Below, one piece after another: positions 13,108 through 26,764 of a stretch of DNA of 64,000 nucleotides. The stretch's first letter is position 1; each line of letters starts with the position of its first letter. The translations under genes were made by a program, and so were the position numbers. Location of the stretch: NCBI GenBank assembly GCA_034336665.1, contig JAPFBE010000002.1, positions 35,505,406 through 35,569,405 of the forward strand, given 5' to 3'. The notes beneath the pieces are model-generated. The model was given only the letters and a program-made list of their open reading frames with translations. It made no database searches and had not been told where the DNA came from. The DNA is from Luscinia megarhynchos (Eukaryota > Chordata > Aves > Passeriformes > Turdidae).

Positions 13108-16100
13108 ATAATTAATCTCTTCCAATCAGGCTTTATTTTGAAGCTAGTTAAATTATATTACAGTGTAAATGTGGCCCTTATCTTCTGTTTGCTTATGGTT
13201 AATTAATAAGTTCTGATTTCTGTGGATATTTTTGACAAGTAAACATCTTCCAAGTAGTTTATTAATATAAATTCATCTTATGATAGTCCATGAAATGTCA
13301 ACTTTGACAGTTCACTATTGACTGCTTTTGGTCATATGAATTTGTTTTTCTCCTATCTTGAAGTTATTAAATATTTGAAAGTAGGATGATGTGGACTGAC
13401 AAATTAAACCACAAATATTCAAGCAGATCTACTGAGCTTCCGATTAGGTTAATGGTTGCTCCAGACTTCTTTACACTTTGGAATTCCTGAAATTTTGATA
13501 ATTCTTGGACAATGTATAAAAAATACCCAAAATATTTGCATTATGCTTTGAGAAAATGTTTGTGAAGCTCTTATCTTTATTTGATTAGTCCTTTCCTACA
13601 CAAAATGTCTTCTTTTGTTGTCTAAAAATTTCTCTGAATATTCATATCGTGTAGGCAGAGGATCTTCAGATTTCCCTGCCACAGAATGCTAGGTTGTAAG
13701 GGAGGGAAGATTTGCCTTAGGATGGGATATGACCTTAGGTTAAGTAAGGCATTGGTCCAACTCACATGATTTCAGCCACTTGGATGAGTCACTCTGATTC
13801 ACACACTGCTGGTCCGTGATCCATGCTCCATGCTCTGTTGGCAGGAGGCAAAACCAAATTTTGCCAACCCAAAGGAGATGGAAAATGTTGGGGTTCTTTC
13901 AACTCTATCAATCACAGTTGCTATTTCTCCCACCAGCCCATCCTCATCCCAAATATGTGAACTGCTCCCTTAAGGGTAGGAGCCTTTCTGTCATAGTCTA
14001 AGTGAGCTGTATGTCCACCTGTCTGAGCCAGTCTGTGCAGGCATTTCATCTTCCTCTCTCCATGTGCATTACAACATGCCAATGCTCACTGAAGACCACT
14101 ATGACTGCTAGCTTCATGTTTAGACTTCCTCCCTATAGAAATGAAAGCATAAGCAAAAGACATGATGAATGTGATTTGCCCCAATTCCAGAATTTTGAAA
14201 AATGTCAGAAGAACAGACTATTGCAGGACACTGTATACAAACTGTTCAAATAAAGCCTACCACCTCCAAAGAAAACCCCACAAAACTGCAAAAGAGTTAA
14301 CCAAATGATACAACATAAAACTCCACCAGAAAAAAAATCCAAGTATTTATTTGGGATATTTAGCATGAAATGGTATTCAAATGGGGCATTTTATCTCCAA
14401 GTAGTTGGTGAGTGTCTGCCCAGGTAGTGATGGGAGTCCAATTTAAGGGTACTTAGCCAGACCAGAAGAGACTTTTTAAACTGTTATTTCTACTAAAATT
14501 TTTATAAGCAATCTGAGCTACAACCTTATGTGACCACTCCAAAGAATGCATGATCCATTTATATTGATTAACTTAAACTATAACTAAAATATTTTAATCT
14601 TGGAAATTAAAGGAGAAAATATTGTGGAAAAGATTGTTCTATGTGAGTATGCCTGCAAATAAAAAACAGTTTCTGCAAAGTGTTGACAAGCAGCTTTCCT
14701 GTGTGCTATGTGGGTAATTCTGCAGCAGGAACTGCCTGGGGAAGTCTCTACAACAGACAGGTTCTCCACCCAGGATGTCTAAGCATATAAATCATGCCTG
14801 ACAATCGGCTGGAGATCCCAAGGGGAATCTACACGACTGCCTGCAATTCCCACTTCAAGTGCCTCCTTAGCCATAATTCCTCAGGAAGCCAGTCAAAAAT
14901 TCAATCAGTGACCCTGTCTCAAGTCAGCCCATTGTTTCATTGGTGTGGAGAACAGCTGGCAAACACCTGGCCTACTGCACACTGCATAGGCACCTGAGCA
15001 CAGTCCTGACAGCCAACTGCAGCTGTATCTTCATCTTCCACTGTCATATCATTAAAACAAACTCCATAGGCTTTTCCACAATATATTTTTGGGGATTTGG
15101 GGCACAGGTTCAATTTTACTCCCTAAGTGACTGTTGTACTTAGAAATTTTAGTCCTTTGAGAATAAATGTTTACACTTAGATGGAAAGAATCAGTTTCTA
15201 TGTGACCTTTGATTCGGCATCTTTAAGCTATGAACAGAAGAATAGCAAAAATTAAGCAAATTTTTTGCTCTGAATTCTTTTTTCCAGAAATTTTTCTGCC
15301 ATTTTTCTCTATTTCTAAACATTTTCTCATTTGCTGTTGTTGAGAGCATGAGGATAGAAGAATTCTGTATAAAATACAAGTGTGAAATCAACTGTTGGCT
15401 GCAATTTGCAAAAGAGTGAAGGAAGTGAATAATTCAAGATGCAACATTCTTGTATGACTTTGAACAGCTCTAGACACTATTTCCTGCTGAAGTGCTCTAG
15501 CTGTTTGGAAATTCAGACTGTCTATAGAACTTCCAGTGCAGAAAATGCAAATAAAAAAATAGCATTAGGTGCTTCTCTGAAGTTCTTACACACTAGTTTT
15601 TGTTTGCCAGACTTATTTCAGTATGCTCTCAATTAGTTGATTTCTCTTTTTCTTAATCTCTATAACACCTTTCTGACATAAGAAGGCATTTCTCAGCTTA
15701 TTTCTATCTACATCAAACATTTTTTGTTGTTGTTTTTCATTTTGTCACATAGCTCCAAATAAATACTCGTGATCCAAGTCAAAGTATCTTGTATATATAA
15801 TTCCTGGTAGTTGATATAGAGATGATTTCAATTAATTATGAATAATACCAAATTGTAAATGTAATTTTGAAGGTTTCCAACATAAATCTTCTCAAGTCAT
15901 ATGAAAATATGTTTTAACATTTGGGACAGTTCTAGTTAATTTAGTCAATTCAAATACAGTAGGTCAAATAACTGTTGAGGTTTTTTCTGTTTCTTTTGTT
16001 TTTCTTTCTATCCAAGATAAAGAGAAATTTCTTACAATGAGATGTATTTATTGCACACTTGGATGACCATATAATAAGCCAATCTGTAGACTTGTAAAAA

Positions 16101-19100
16101 TATGCCCCCATAATATGACAAACATATGTTTAAATTGATATTTTAAATACTTTCAGTGATACCATGAACTTAGAACTTGCAACAGACTAAATAATGAGTA
16201 ACAAAATGCTATGTCTTCAAGAGCAAATTTTAATAAAAAAGTAGGAGATGCCACACAAGCTGGAGCTTAGTGCTCTTCAAAAAAAATTCCCCAGTTTTTT
16301 GAAGAGGCACATCAGTTATGGCATATTTCTGAGGAAGAAGACAAGAAATAACAGATTCAACATTTTACTTTGTTGGTAACTTTTGAAAGAGTAATGTGAA
16401 GTGGCTGTAAAATTTTAATTCTCTGAAGTTAGTATTTTCAGTTTAGATGTGAAACATTTCAATATTTACTGGGCTTGGGAATGCCTTCCAGTTGAGAAAC
16501 ATCTAACAAACTCCATCGTGAAATATGTAACAGATTGGAATTAGAGACTTTCACTCAAGTGATAGAAGTCATATGTTTGAAAGCCTGACACAGAGCTAGG
16601 CAGAAGAAAAATGGGCACAACACATCACTTGTGAATGAGAAAGGCAATATTGCCCCTCTCATGGACTTTCCAATGTAAAAGTAAGCCAACTTAGACATCC
16701 ACCAGCAAGCAAAAAAATATTGTCTGTGTCCAGGCTGTTCAGTGCTTGTGCCCTACAGCAGAGTCTTGCATTGGGTACCTGGAGCCCCTGCCATGGTACA
16801 GGAGGGTGTTAACACATCTGGCTGCGATCCAGGATGCCTACTGAAAAGCAAGACATATGCTTTACAAATCTAGCCTCTCTACAGAGCTCAGGTACTTTAT
16901 GCAGATTACAGAAAGGTGAAATCCTCCCTACAGGATTCAATGTCCAGATCCTTTCCTTGGCAAATATGTCCCACCCAAACCTTTGCTCTGTTAAAGGGCT
17001 CAGGTATAACTGTGTACAAAAAGGAGCAGAGGTAAAGAAATAGATATTATCAAACATTTTGTGTTGTCCCTGTCAGGTCAAGATTCTATTGACTGATTGG
17101 AATAGGTAGAAGGAAGAGATAAAATATTCCTAACTACTGTTTAAATAAATTATCTAGGAGTGATAAGACTTAAAGATGTGAATTACAAGCCCTATTCAAA
17201 TAATTGCTTCTATGTTTTCCAGGGTGTAGTTAATGAAGGACAAAATACCAGTTCCTGAGGGAGGAAAAAATATTGCCCACTGGAGTGCTCTGGGCAGATA
17301 TTTGTACCTATGTACTAAAGTACAAATAGCACTTTCCTCTGTCTTCATGAAACATTTGTGTAACTCTTAACATGGACCCCCTGTCCCTGCCTCACATTCT
17401 GATTAATTTACTTATTTTTTAATTTAAGGATTATTTTAAAATAATTCCTGAAAAATATTTGGAGTAATAGATACAGGTTTTTAAAGGTATTTGTACAGAA
17501 TTAGCTAGGCCTTGGATATTTTCAAGATAGTGTCAATGTAGTCCCACTTTACAGTTCTGTCCTTCAAACTGTACCCCAAATGTCTTTGTATAACCACAGA
17601 AACATCAAAAACATTACAGCACTTATTACGATAAACAGCTACATAAAAATCACCACTTGGCTGTATTTTGAATCTGGAACAATCATCAAATGTAACAGCT
17701 GCATGGTGTGCAGAATAAAGCACATATAGTATTCACTGATACAAATCACTTTCAGCTAACTTTTTATGATATGCCTCTAAACAGTGTTTGTGTCTGAATT
17801 TGTAATTCGTGTGCTGAACAGATGGAATAAACTGAAATACTGAAGTGCCCATAAATTGATTCATGCCCACCTTGGGATTGGAGACTGGAATATAATTTGC
17901 TCACCAGAGCTTTGGCTTGGTGGATAATGTCCTTCATGACCAGAGAGAGAGGTAAAGAGAGGAATTTTTTATAGCCCTGGTCTCTATTAACGGGCAAATT
18001 TAAGGAAGCAGCTGCTTCATTGATCAGCTTTAAATTACAAAGTGTTTGATAATCATAATGCCAAGTACTCAGAAAAAAACCCTAATTTAAATGTTTCCCA
18101 GAAAGCCATAAAAAGTTTTGACAGCTTTGAACATTCTCACAAGAATTTATATATCCATGTATTTTGTTCAGTTCCTCACCAACAGCTATGGACACCTTCA
18201 ATGCCTCTAGATAATATTTCAAAGTGCTTATTTAGTCAGTATAGAGAGGCTAAGTTCCACCATGGCCAATATTTAAAAACATATTGTCACTTAAATCGGT
18301 GACAAGAACTTGAAATCCCCATCACTCTGTGTCCAGGTGAAAGCACAGATGTGACTAAGAAGGTCTGGGCTTTGTTTTTGGCTACAGCACTGAAAGAAAC
18401 ATTTGCTGTTGGCACTCCACATTTCAGTCTTCCCATCTATAAAATGCAGATAATAAATTACACTTTTCCCAATAGCCATGGTGGTTCACTACCACCTGAG
18501 TGGATGCCATGATCTGCTGGAATATCCAGTAAAAACAACCAAAAATTAGTACTACTTGTCCATATCAATTAGATTATCAACAAAAATCACCGATTTCCTC
18601 ATTCTGCATTGCTTAAAACCTTCTAGAGAGCCAAAAATAGTTACAAATCCATCCTGCAAGCTGTTTTTAAAGGTTGCATCTTGTGTCCAAACATTTGTGC
18701 AAGTCATCTGGCTACAGATCTAGCTGCTATGTTACTTAGAAAGACAACTCTCCTGAATAAAGGCAATGCAATATTTTCTTACTTGAGACATCACTAAAAT
18801 TAATATTTTCTAAGTTTTGTGACTCTCTAATTTGCAAGAGAGGTCCTTGAGAGTAGCCTTACAAATATTGATCATCAGCTCTGAGCCATGCTTCAGGGCG
18901 CTTGCATACAGAATTCAGTCCTGCATTCTTTGGTAAATGTGAATTTGGACTAAAATCATACAAAAACATATATACTTACTATAATGAAAACTGGACAATT
19001 AGGTGTGACATTCCAAGCCTTTCCCTGAATTAGTGAAAGTGGCTATCCTGCAAAAGATCTGTAGTAAGAGAAAAAGCTACATCTGCCATTCAAGTTTTTA

Positions 19101-21250
19101 TCTTGGAAATTATTTGGGCTTGAGTTTTTGTTTTGTCCTTTTCTTAATAAAAATCACTGCAGGTCAGCTTCTATCCCACTCTAAGAGAGGAAAATACTGG
19201 ATGGACTATAAGAATCTGAAGATTTTGCCCACTAGCCTTGCTCTGCTTCATATTTCAGGTTCTCAAGAGGGTTGAAAACATGGCAGGCAGCACAATTTAG
19301 CTGAATAGCTGAAAAGGGAGCACAATTTCCACGTCACTATGCAAACCCAACCAACACACTATACAGCCTTTCCTTCATTCCCCCCTCAGTTGGATAAGGC
19401 TGAGAATCAGAAGCATAAAAGTAAAAAAACATGGGGTTGAACTACGAACAGATTACTAATTGAAATATAAACCATTATAGGATAGAAAATAAAATTAAAT
19501 AAAACAAAAGTTGGAGGGAGGCAAAAGAGGAAAGGAGAGAGGAGGGCAATGGAGAGATGGAGTATGAACCAGCCCTTTTTCTCAGGCTAGAAGCAGATGC
19601 ACAAAATAACAGAAGATTCACAGCAGAAGCAAGACCACTTAGAACATTGTAAAGAAAATTTGTTTTTCGAAGAAAAATATTACAACAGATGGTAAACTGT
19701 GTGTGCTATAGTTTGTTCAAAAGTAATAAAAAAGTAGAATGAAATAGACAGCATAAAACAAGAAACAACTTCTATTAGCAAAAAATGATAATTAAGATGC
19801 TTAAGGATCAAAAAAATATAAAATGAGTAGAAACTTTACTGAAAATAAGTACAATTAGAATGGATTCTTTCACAACTATTATAAAGGAACTAGCCTCTCT
19901 TCAAGGAAACTGGAATATACTGTAAGTATTTTATATACACCCGTATGATTCCTTTTTTTCTCATTAAATACAGGATGCATAGAAAGATATGTTTAAAATA
20001 CATTACAGCACTTTAGCTGGCAAAGGTTTTTTTCAAAAACACATGAAGCAATGCAAATAGAAGGTCTATTTAAAACTGCTGGCCATTATAACTTCAATAA
20101 ATAATAAATCAACAATTTGCCAACGACTTCAGCATGCACAAAGCTAATGCACAATTCATGGACCAGCTGATGCATGACTCTGTGCTTGAATTTTGAGAGA
20201 TATATTTACATGCCAAAGAATATGCTCTGCAGCTGAAAAGAAGGAAATGCAGAAGTTATGTAAAACTTTAGAAGGATTCAGAAAATCGTTGAACCACAGA
20301 GAGATTAGAACACTTAGAAAAAAAACAAATTCAAAGGACCATATCTCACTTTCCGGCCTGTTACCAAAAGGGATGAGAAACACTGTCCTTTGAGTAGGCT
20401 TCTCCACGTTTTTACACTCAGAATTTGTAACCACTTTTCCCTCCGGATCATGACAATGGTCACTGACATCATCAGCTCAATGCCTTGCTAAACATTAATT
20501 CTTTAGGGCTGGGGCTGTGGCATTCGTGTGCCTCTACAGGGACCAAGGCCAGGTGGATCACAATGTTCCAGCCCTGCTCTAGCCCTGTCTCTGCTGGACT
20601 TTTGAAGAAGAGTGGGCAGTGTATAAAGATAAAAGCAGAAACCTTCATCATCTCTGTAATGACTTAAGAGATTCATTTAGAGAGCATAGCTGGCAGAATA
20701 CAGGCCCCTTTCCAACTCATAGTCTGCTAAACCTTTATTTTAAGGAGTGATTTATAATTATTTATTATTTTTGTTTTTACTTGAAATACAATATGAACTC
20801 CATGGGACAACAAAAAAAATAATCTTACGCTTTGGCCTATTTAGTCACCTCTTAATATGTTGGAAGATTTTTGGTTTACTTTTTCTCTAGTATTATGATT
20901 CAGGGAGTAATTTTTAAAGAAGTAATATGTAAAAGAGGAAGGGGCATATAAAAAAAATAGAGATATTTATTGTGTTTTTAGATCGTACAATGAAAGTATC
21001 TACACTTATAAAGCGCATAAAAGAGAAACATTGAGAGCTCCCTCTTAAAAAATACTTTTATTTCTAGTAATTTTTTACATAGATGGGACTGGATTGGCAC
21101 AAGCAGGTGTTAATTTGAATCTCTTCACACATTTTTGAACAGTGTGCCATAATATAATCATTAAGAAAAAAAAGTTTTTCTTCTTGCTTGAAACTCATGG
21201 GCCTTTGCTTCCCCCAAGCTGTATTTTAAAAACCTGACACATTAGTTATG
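13108..21250. other. 8 kb AT-rich stretch, no recognised feature
   Basis: No mobile element, RNA gene or coding exon was recognised. GC-richer patches occur at about 14800-15010, 16730-16860 and 20500-20600, and a purine-rich patch at about 19511-19561. The scattered 60-90 codon open frames show no motif and no consistent splice context. Confidence 0.55.
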
Positions 21251-21873
21251 AATAGAATCATAGAATCATTTAGGTAGGAAAAGACCCTTAAGAACATTGA
21301 GTCTGATTGTTAACCCAGTACTTCTAAGTCTACCTTTAAAGCATGTTTAAATACATCTGGGGATGGTTTCTTTAACGCTTCCTTCCACAGTCTGCACTAA
21401 TGCCTGACAACATTTCTTACTAAAATTTTTTTCCTGATCTCCAATCTAAACCTTCCATTGTGCAATGTGTGCCCATTTCCACTGGTCCCATCACTTGTTA
21501 CCCGGGACAAGAGACCAACTCCCACCTGGCTACAGCCTCCTTTCAGGCAGTTGTGGAGATGGATAATGTCCTCTCTGAGCTTCCTTTTCTGGAGGTGAAA
21601 CAACCCCAGCCCTTTCAGCCCCTCCTCATGAGACTTGTGCTCCAGCCCTTCACCAGCTCTGTTGTCCTTCTCAAGAGGTGTTCCAGAACCTCCATGCCTT
21701 TCTTGAAGTGAAGGGCTCAAAACTGAACACAGGTTTTGAGTGGAAGCCTCAGCAATGCTGAGCGCAGCAGGAAAATCACTACGCTCGTCCTGATGGCCAC
21801 ACTATTTTTGATAGAAACTGGGGTGCAACTGGCCTTCTTGGCCACCTGGGCACACCCTTGTTCATGTTCAGAA

Positions 21874-22315
21874 TGATGCCTAAAGAGGCTACCTGGAGCA
21901 GAGGCTAGACAGTGTTAAAGGAACAGGTATTTATTAAAAGGCCTTTAAAGGATACATCTTGGGCAGTGCAAGAGCCCAGCCATAGCTCTACCCAAGATGA
22001 ACACAAGATGGACAACCGGTCACAAATTTTCACACTTCTTTAGCTTTTGGTCCATTTACATATTGAGGTTAATTCTAAAATTACATCTTCAGGTTATGAA
22101 GTCCCATCCTCCCAGATTACTCTCCTCAATTCACTTTTGTTTGTACTTTGTGGGCCCAAAGCTGCAGCAATGTCCTTGGTTCTCAGGCTGAGAAAGGATT
22201 GTTTTGCCTAACTAAACTGTGAGGAGAACTTGCTAACACTTTATATGAAGTTCAGAGTTATATACTAATGCAGTACAGAATCTGAAAAATATGAAAGCTA
22301 AAACTTAAGGCATCA
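21874..22315 (-). mobile_element. Solo ERV LTR nested in the CR1
   Basis: The insert splits the CR1 3' UTR cleanly. Its ends are inverted: TGATGCCTAA at the left and TTAAGGCATCA at the right, so on the minus strand it starts TGATGCCT and ends GGCATCA. It has the TG...CA termini of an LTR. On the minus strand an AATAAA signal (plus-strand TTTATT at 21930-21935) lies near the 3' side, as expected for the R region, and a TATA-like ATATAAA lies near the 5' side. The length is 442 bp with no internal retroviral sequence, so this is a solo LTR. Flanks are CAGAA and AGATA. A perfect target-site duplication is not visible; at most a decayed AGAA/AGAT. It resembles ERVL-type avian LTRs, but the family name is not established. 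Confidence 0.85.
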
Positions 22316-22539
22316 AGATAGTTTTCAACAAATGCACAAGGGTTCTTTTCTGATGGGCTGATTTCCAGCCACTCTGCCCCCAGCCTATAGCACTTCATGG
22401 GGTTGTTGTGACCAGAGGGCAGGATCTGCCACTTGGCCTTGCTCAATCTCATTCACTTGGCCTTGGCCATTGATCCATACTGTCCAGATCCCTCTGTAGA
22501 GCCTTCCTTCCCCCCAGTAGATCAATACTCACATCCAAT

Positions 22540-23190
22540 TTGGTGTTTGTAAACTTACTGAGGGTGTGCTTGATCCACGCATCCAGATGATGGCCAAAGA
22601 TATTTAACAGGGCTGGCCCCAATACTGAGCCCTGAAGAACACCACTATTGATGAGCCATCAGGTGAATATCTCACCATTCACCACTGCTCTCTGGGCCTG
22701 GTCATCCAGACAGTTTTTTAACCCAGCAGTGTACCTGTCCAACCCCTGAGCAGCTAGTTTCTCCAGGAGAATGCTGTGGGAGAGAGTGTCAAAGGCATTA
22801 CTGAAGTCCAAGAAGACATCCACCACCCTTCCCTCATCCACTGAGCAGATTACCTTGTTATAGAAGCAGATCACGTTGGTCAAGCAGGACCTCTCTTTCA
22901 GGCCCGTGCCAGCTGGGTCTGATCCTCTTGTTTTCTGTTATGGACTGCATGATGGCACTCAGAATGATCTGCTCTGTGACTTTCCTTGGCACTGAAGTCA
23001 GATTGAGAGGCCTGTAGTTCCCTGGATCCTCCTTCTGACCTTCTTGTCAATGGGTGCCATACTGACTAGAGTTCCATCATCTGGGACTTCCCTGGCTAGC
23101 CAAGACTGCTGGTAAATGATTGGAAGCAGATCAGTGAGCACTTCCATCACATCCCTCAATACCTTTGGGTGGATTCCATCCAGTCCCATA
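22540..23190 (-). pseudogene. CR1 ORF2 reverse transcriptase fragment, broken
   Basis: Minus-strand open segments carry CR1 reverse transcriptase motifs. 22998-23189 reads GLDGIHPKVLRDV, and then VPDD (just after LAREVP), the finger region. 22659-22883 reads VDVFLDFSNAFDTLSH, which is motif A with its catalytic Asp intact. Further along on the minus strand, the motif C site (plus 22544-22560) reads SKFTNTKL where CR1 has SKFADDTKL, so both catalytic Asp residues of FADD are gone. Frames are shifted between the segments. In life the protein would copy CR1 RNA at the target site. This copy cannot be active. Confidence 0.88.
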
Positions 23191-23880
23191 GGCTCGTGTG
23201 TCCAAGAGGTGTAGCAAGTCCCAAGTCACTTTCCCTTGGTTTATGGGGGCTTCATTTGCTCCCTGTCCTTGCCTTCCAGCTCAGGGTACTAAATACTCTG
23301 AAGATTGTTATTACAGGCTGAAGTAAAGAAGGCATTAAGTAAGTCAGCCTTTTCCTCAGCCACTACATGGTCAGTACATTTCCCCTTGCATCCAGTAGAA
23401 AATGCAGATTCTCTTTATCACTCTTTTTGTCCTTGATAAGTTTACAAAAGTATATAATGTCTCTTACTGCAGTATCAGTATTCAGTTCTAGTTGAGCTTG
23501 ACCATTCTTTCTCCCTGCATAACGTCATGATAACCTTATAGCCCTCCTGAGTTGCCTGCCCCTTCCTCACTTCTTTCTTCTTTTTACCCCAAGTCCCAGC
23601 CAAAGCTCTCTGTTTAGCCAGGCCAGTCTCCTTCCTCTACAGTGTATCTTTCAGCACATGGGGATGACCTGCTCCTGAGCCATACCTTTAAGGTATGTCC
23701 TGCACCTTTTTGAGGCATATCTAGTGCTCTGGGACTCTTTGGCCTTCAGGACTGCCTTCCAAGGGACTCTCAATTAGCCTTCTGGGAATCCAGTGTGGAA
23801 GTTCTTTTGAATCCCCTCCTTACTTCTCCAAGAACCAAAAAATCTACCATTTAGTGATTGCATATACTCTAGCTGGGTTT

Positions 23881-26671
23881 TTTTTCAAGATAAGGAAAAA
23901 AAAGGCACATGCTGTCTGACACATCACAAAACAGGGAAAGCAAGATTCTAGAGAGCAACATGGTAATGTCCTCAGCAATATGCTGGATAGGTGCATATAG
24001 AACAGAGGGAAAAGACAGCACTCCTTGAGGTAAATGATTTAACCTGATCAGCTCTAAATGTTACTCACTGAACTACAACCCCTGTATAGACATGATTGAC
24101 AAAAGTGACTGTTTTTCAACAAGGTCAGTGAAAAAGTAATAGATTGATCCTGGGCTAACAAGTCATTACTTGGGAATCAGTTGGCTTAGATGCAAGTCAC
24201 TGCTCCTGTTCAGGAACAGATAGAGTCAGGGTCACCCCAAAGTGGAAATTGTCTACTTCCACTGTCTTCTGTTCCACTCTTTTCTCTATGAAAACTTTTT
24301 TAGCTTAAGAAGTCTCCTGTTATAAACCATTTGTGGGTAAAAAATTATCTGGATTTTGGTGAGCTGCTGCTGTGCATCATTGAGGAAGTGTCCGGATAAT
24401 TAGCTCTGAATACTTTCAGTATCAAGAAAATAGCTGGAGTTTGAAAATACTTTTGTCAAATACGCATAACCTTTACAGTAAGAGCTAGTTTCTTGACAAC
24501 TGATGAGAATTAAAGTTCTGATTTTCATCACAAATACCTTTACCTGTATCTTAGTTATAGGATTATTTGGCATTCACAGGGGTAATGAGTTAAACAATTT
24601 CTCATTACTAACTCACATTACTATGCAGAAGGCATAATTTGATTGACACTGCCAAAACTTGTGTTTTACAGCCGCAGTTAATCTGTTCTATGCTGCACCT
24701 ACATCAAACAACATCTTTAATGGCTCATAAATTATAAATGTTGAAAAAAGAAACATGAAGGCAGAGCAGGAAATGCAGTTAAAAAGAGCACTACAGTGGT
24801 AAGCAGCAGTAGAAAACAGCATGCTAACTACATTTTCAGACAGAAGGTTTCAGGGATCCAGCAAAGGCATGGCACTGGTATTCACTTAGATACTTTAAAG
24901 ATTTGTTCCTTCTGCATTGAATATTCATTTTTTTTCCTAAATTATCAGTTGCAAAGCAATAGCAAAACATTTTTTGAAATAACAGCAGTAACCATCAATT
25001 TGTCTCATGAGAGCAAGGAGATGAATTAATGTAGAGAGGTTTTTCAGGGCAAAACCCAAGAATTTACATGCATAAGTCATATTGATTATTATAGTCTTAG
25101 TAGGTTATTAGAACTGTAATTTTGGTTTGCTTTCTATGCTGTTATCAATGGAAAGTAGTATAAAAGTTATACTGCTCAGCAAATAAGCAAAACCAATTTC
25201 AAAAGAATAATAAGCAAGAGCTAAGGTCTTATTGAGAGTTTGGTTTGAGATTTTTGGAGATGGATGGATTACAAATTTATTTCTTCTAAACTAAGTCATT
25301 AAAAATGATGCACTATTTCTTACCACCCTAAAATTTTGTTCCCATAGCCGTGCTACAGGTGTAAGCAATACTTTTTTAAACTTTTTTTTTTTCATCCACT
25401 ACAATGATTCTTGAGGATTCAATGTCTTAATGTATGCCAGGATAAATGTCTGGGTTCTTGGATGGTTGAATAGAAACAGCAGAACAGGTTATTTGATCTC
25501 CATGTAAATCCAAGAGTTTGTTCAGTGTGCCAGGGAAGTTACTCCTGTTTATGGCATTTTGAAGTCATACCAGGGATCATACCAGAGCTTCTCAGAGCTA
25601 CCTCACAAAGGAAGCAAAAACAAGTTGTGTTGTTTTTTCACATCAATGTTCTACATATTTTGCAGGATGGCAGGGAAACAGTTTAGTCTATGTAATGCAT
25701 TTACTTTCATAACAATTTTTATTTGGGATCAGACTGTCCCAGTTTATGGTTAAAGGCTGTAAGAAAGAATGAAAAGCATCTGCCTCTATACCTGTAAACA
25801 AAACACTGCAACTGCAAGAGCACATAAAGAAAAACCACTGCACAAGTAGCTGGTTACTTGGGACTCATCTCTTTAACAGTCAGAGAGATTCTGAGTCATC
25901 AATGAAAAACAAGATTCCTGTGTAGGCAGCAGTATTTTAAATTGTTGCACTAGAAATATTGCACATAATAATGATTAGTCAAATACTTAAAAAAAACAGC
26001 TTCTAAAGACAAATTTAATTTGCTGAAATGAGCGACTTAACAAAGATAAATAATTGTGTATCAGGTTTTTCATGTCAATCTTAACAGGTCGCTTCCTAAT
26101 TTAAGGGATCACCTCCAGAAAAGTTCAATTTAACACGTCAATTTCTCAGTGTCCAGTTAGGACCTTTCCTTGCCTTACTTTCAGCAATTATTTCATTGAT
26201 CATGTAAGACAGCTCTTGCCCTTGAAGCAATAGGTACTTTGATTATTTTGAAGCACAAATAGGTGCTTATAATATCACAAGAATAATTTTCTTAATGCTG
26301 TGCTCTGTTATTCAAGATCTCACATCTTGAAGATGTAATCATGTAATTTACAAATGCAAAAATCATGTAATTTATGCAAATCTCCCAGCCTGCAAAGCCT
26401 GTGAAGGAAAAAAGTAAAGAGTTAATTTTCTTCAGTAATCTGGAGTTTACTAAACATGAATTGTTTAGTTATTTTGATAAAGCTCTATATGACAGTAATC
26501 CTTCCAATATGTCCACAGTGCACTTCAGGAGGTATTGTTGAAGCAGAATACATTAATTATTTCGCCTTAATCCATGGGGTTCAAATAGTATAATAATCAG
26601 CAGAAGAAAAAGTGAGAGCTTTTCCTCTTTATAAACTAAATAATTAATATAGCTTTATGTCTTCCTTCCTA
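23881..26671. other. AT-rich spacer between two opposed CR1 elements
   Basis: Apart from a short direct duplication near 26337, nothing was recognised. Open frames at 24796-25029 and 25559-25753 have no motifs. Confidence 0.55.
26337..26384. repeat. 24 bp direct duplication, two copies
   Basis: AATCATGTAATTTA occurs at 26337 and again at 26361, with similar following bases (ACAAATGCAAA and TGCAAATCTC). This is a two-unit imperfect tandem duplication. The second unit creates an octamer-like ATGCAAAT, which is probably incidental. Confidence 0.7.
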
Positions 26672-26764
26672 GGTCTGAAGAGGGAAGGGGATGCATCTGG
26701 CCTGTCTGGAATACCAAGACTGTGTTAGGTAAGATTGTGTTAGGGGAGAAATCAGTGGCCCAGC

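Larger units (their letters stand above)
21251..23880 (-). mobile_element. CR1 LINE, minus strand, split by a solo LTR
   Basis: The plus strand begins with the reverse complement of a CR1 3' terminus ('agaatcatagaatca', then 'ggaaaagacccttaagaaca'). It continues through the 3' UTR, is interrupted at 21874-22315 by an LTR, and resumes with 'gatttccagccactctgccc'. It then passes the reverse transcriptase region (22.6-23.2 kb) and the linker between endonuclease and reverse transcriptase ('atagccctcctgagttgcct', 'ccaaagctctctgtttagcc', 'ccttcaggactgccttccaa'), fading out near 23880. About 2.19 kb of CR1 remains once the LTR is removed. It is 5' truncated before the endonuclease domain and carries stops and frameshifts. 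Confidence 0.93.
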
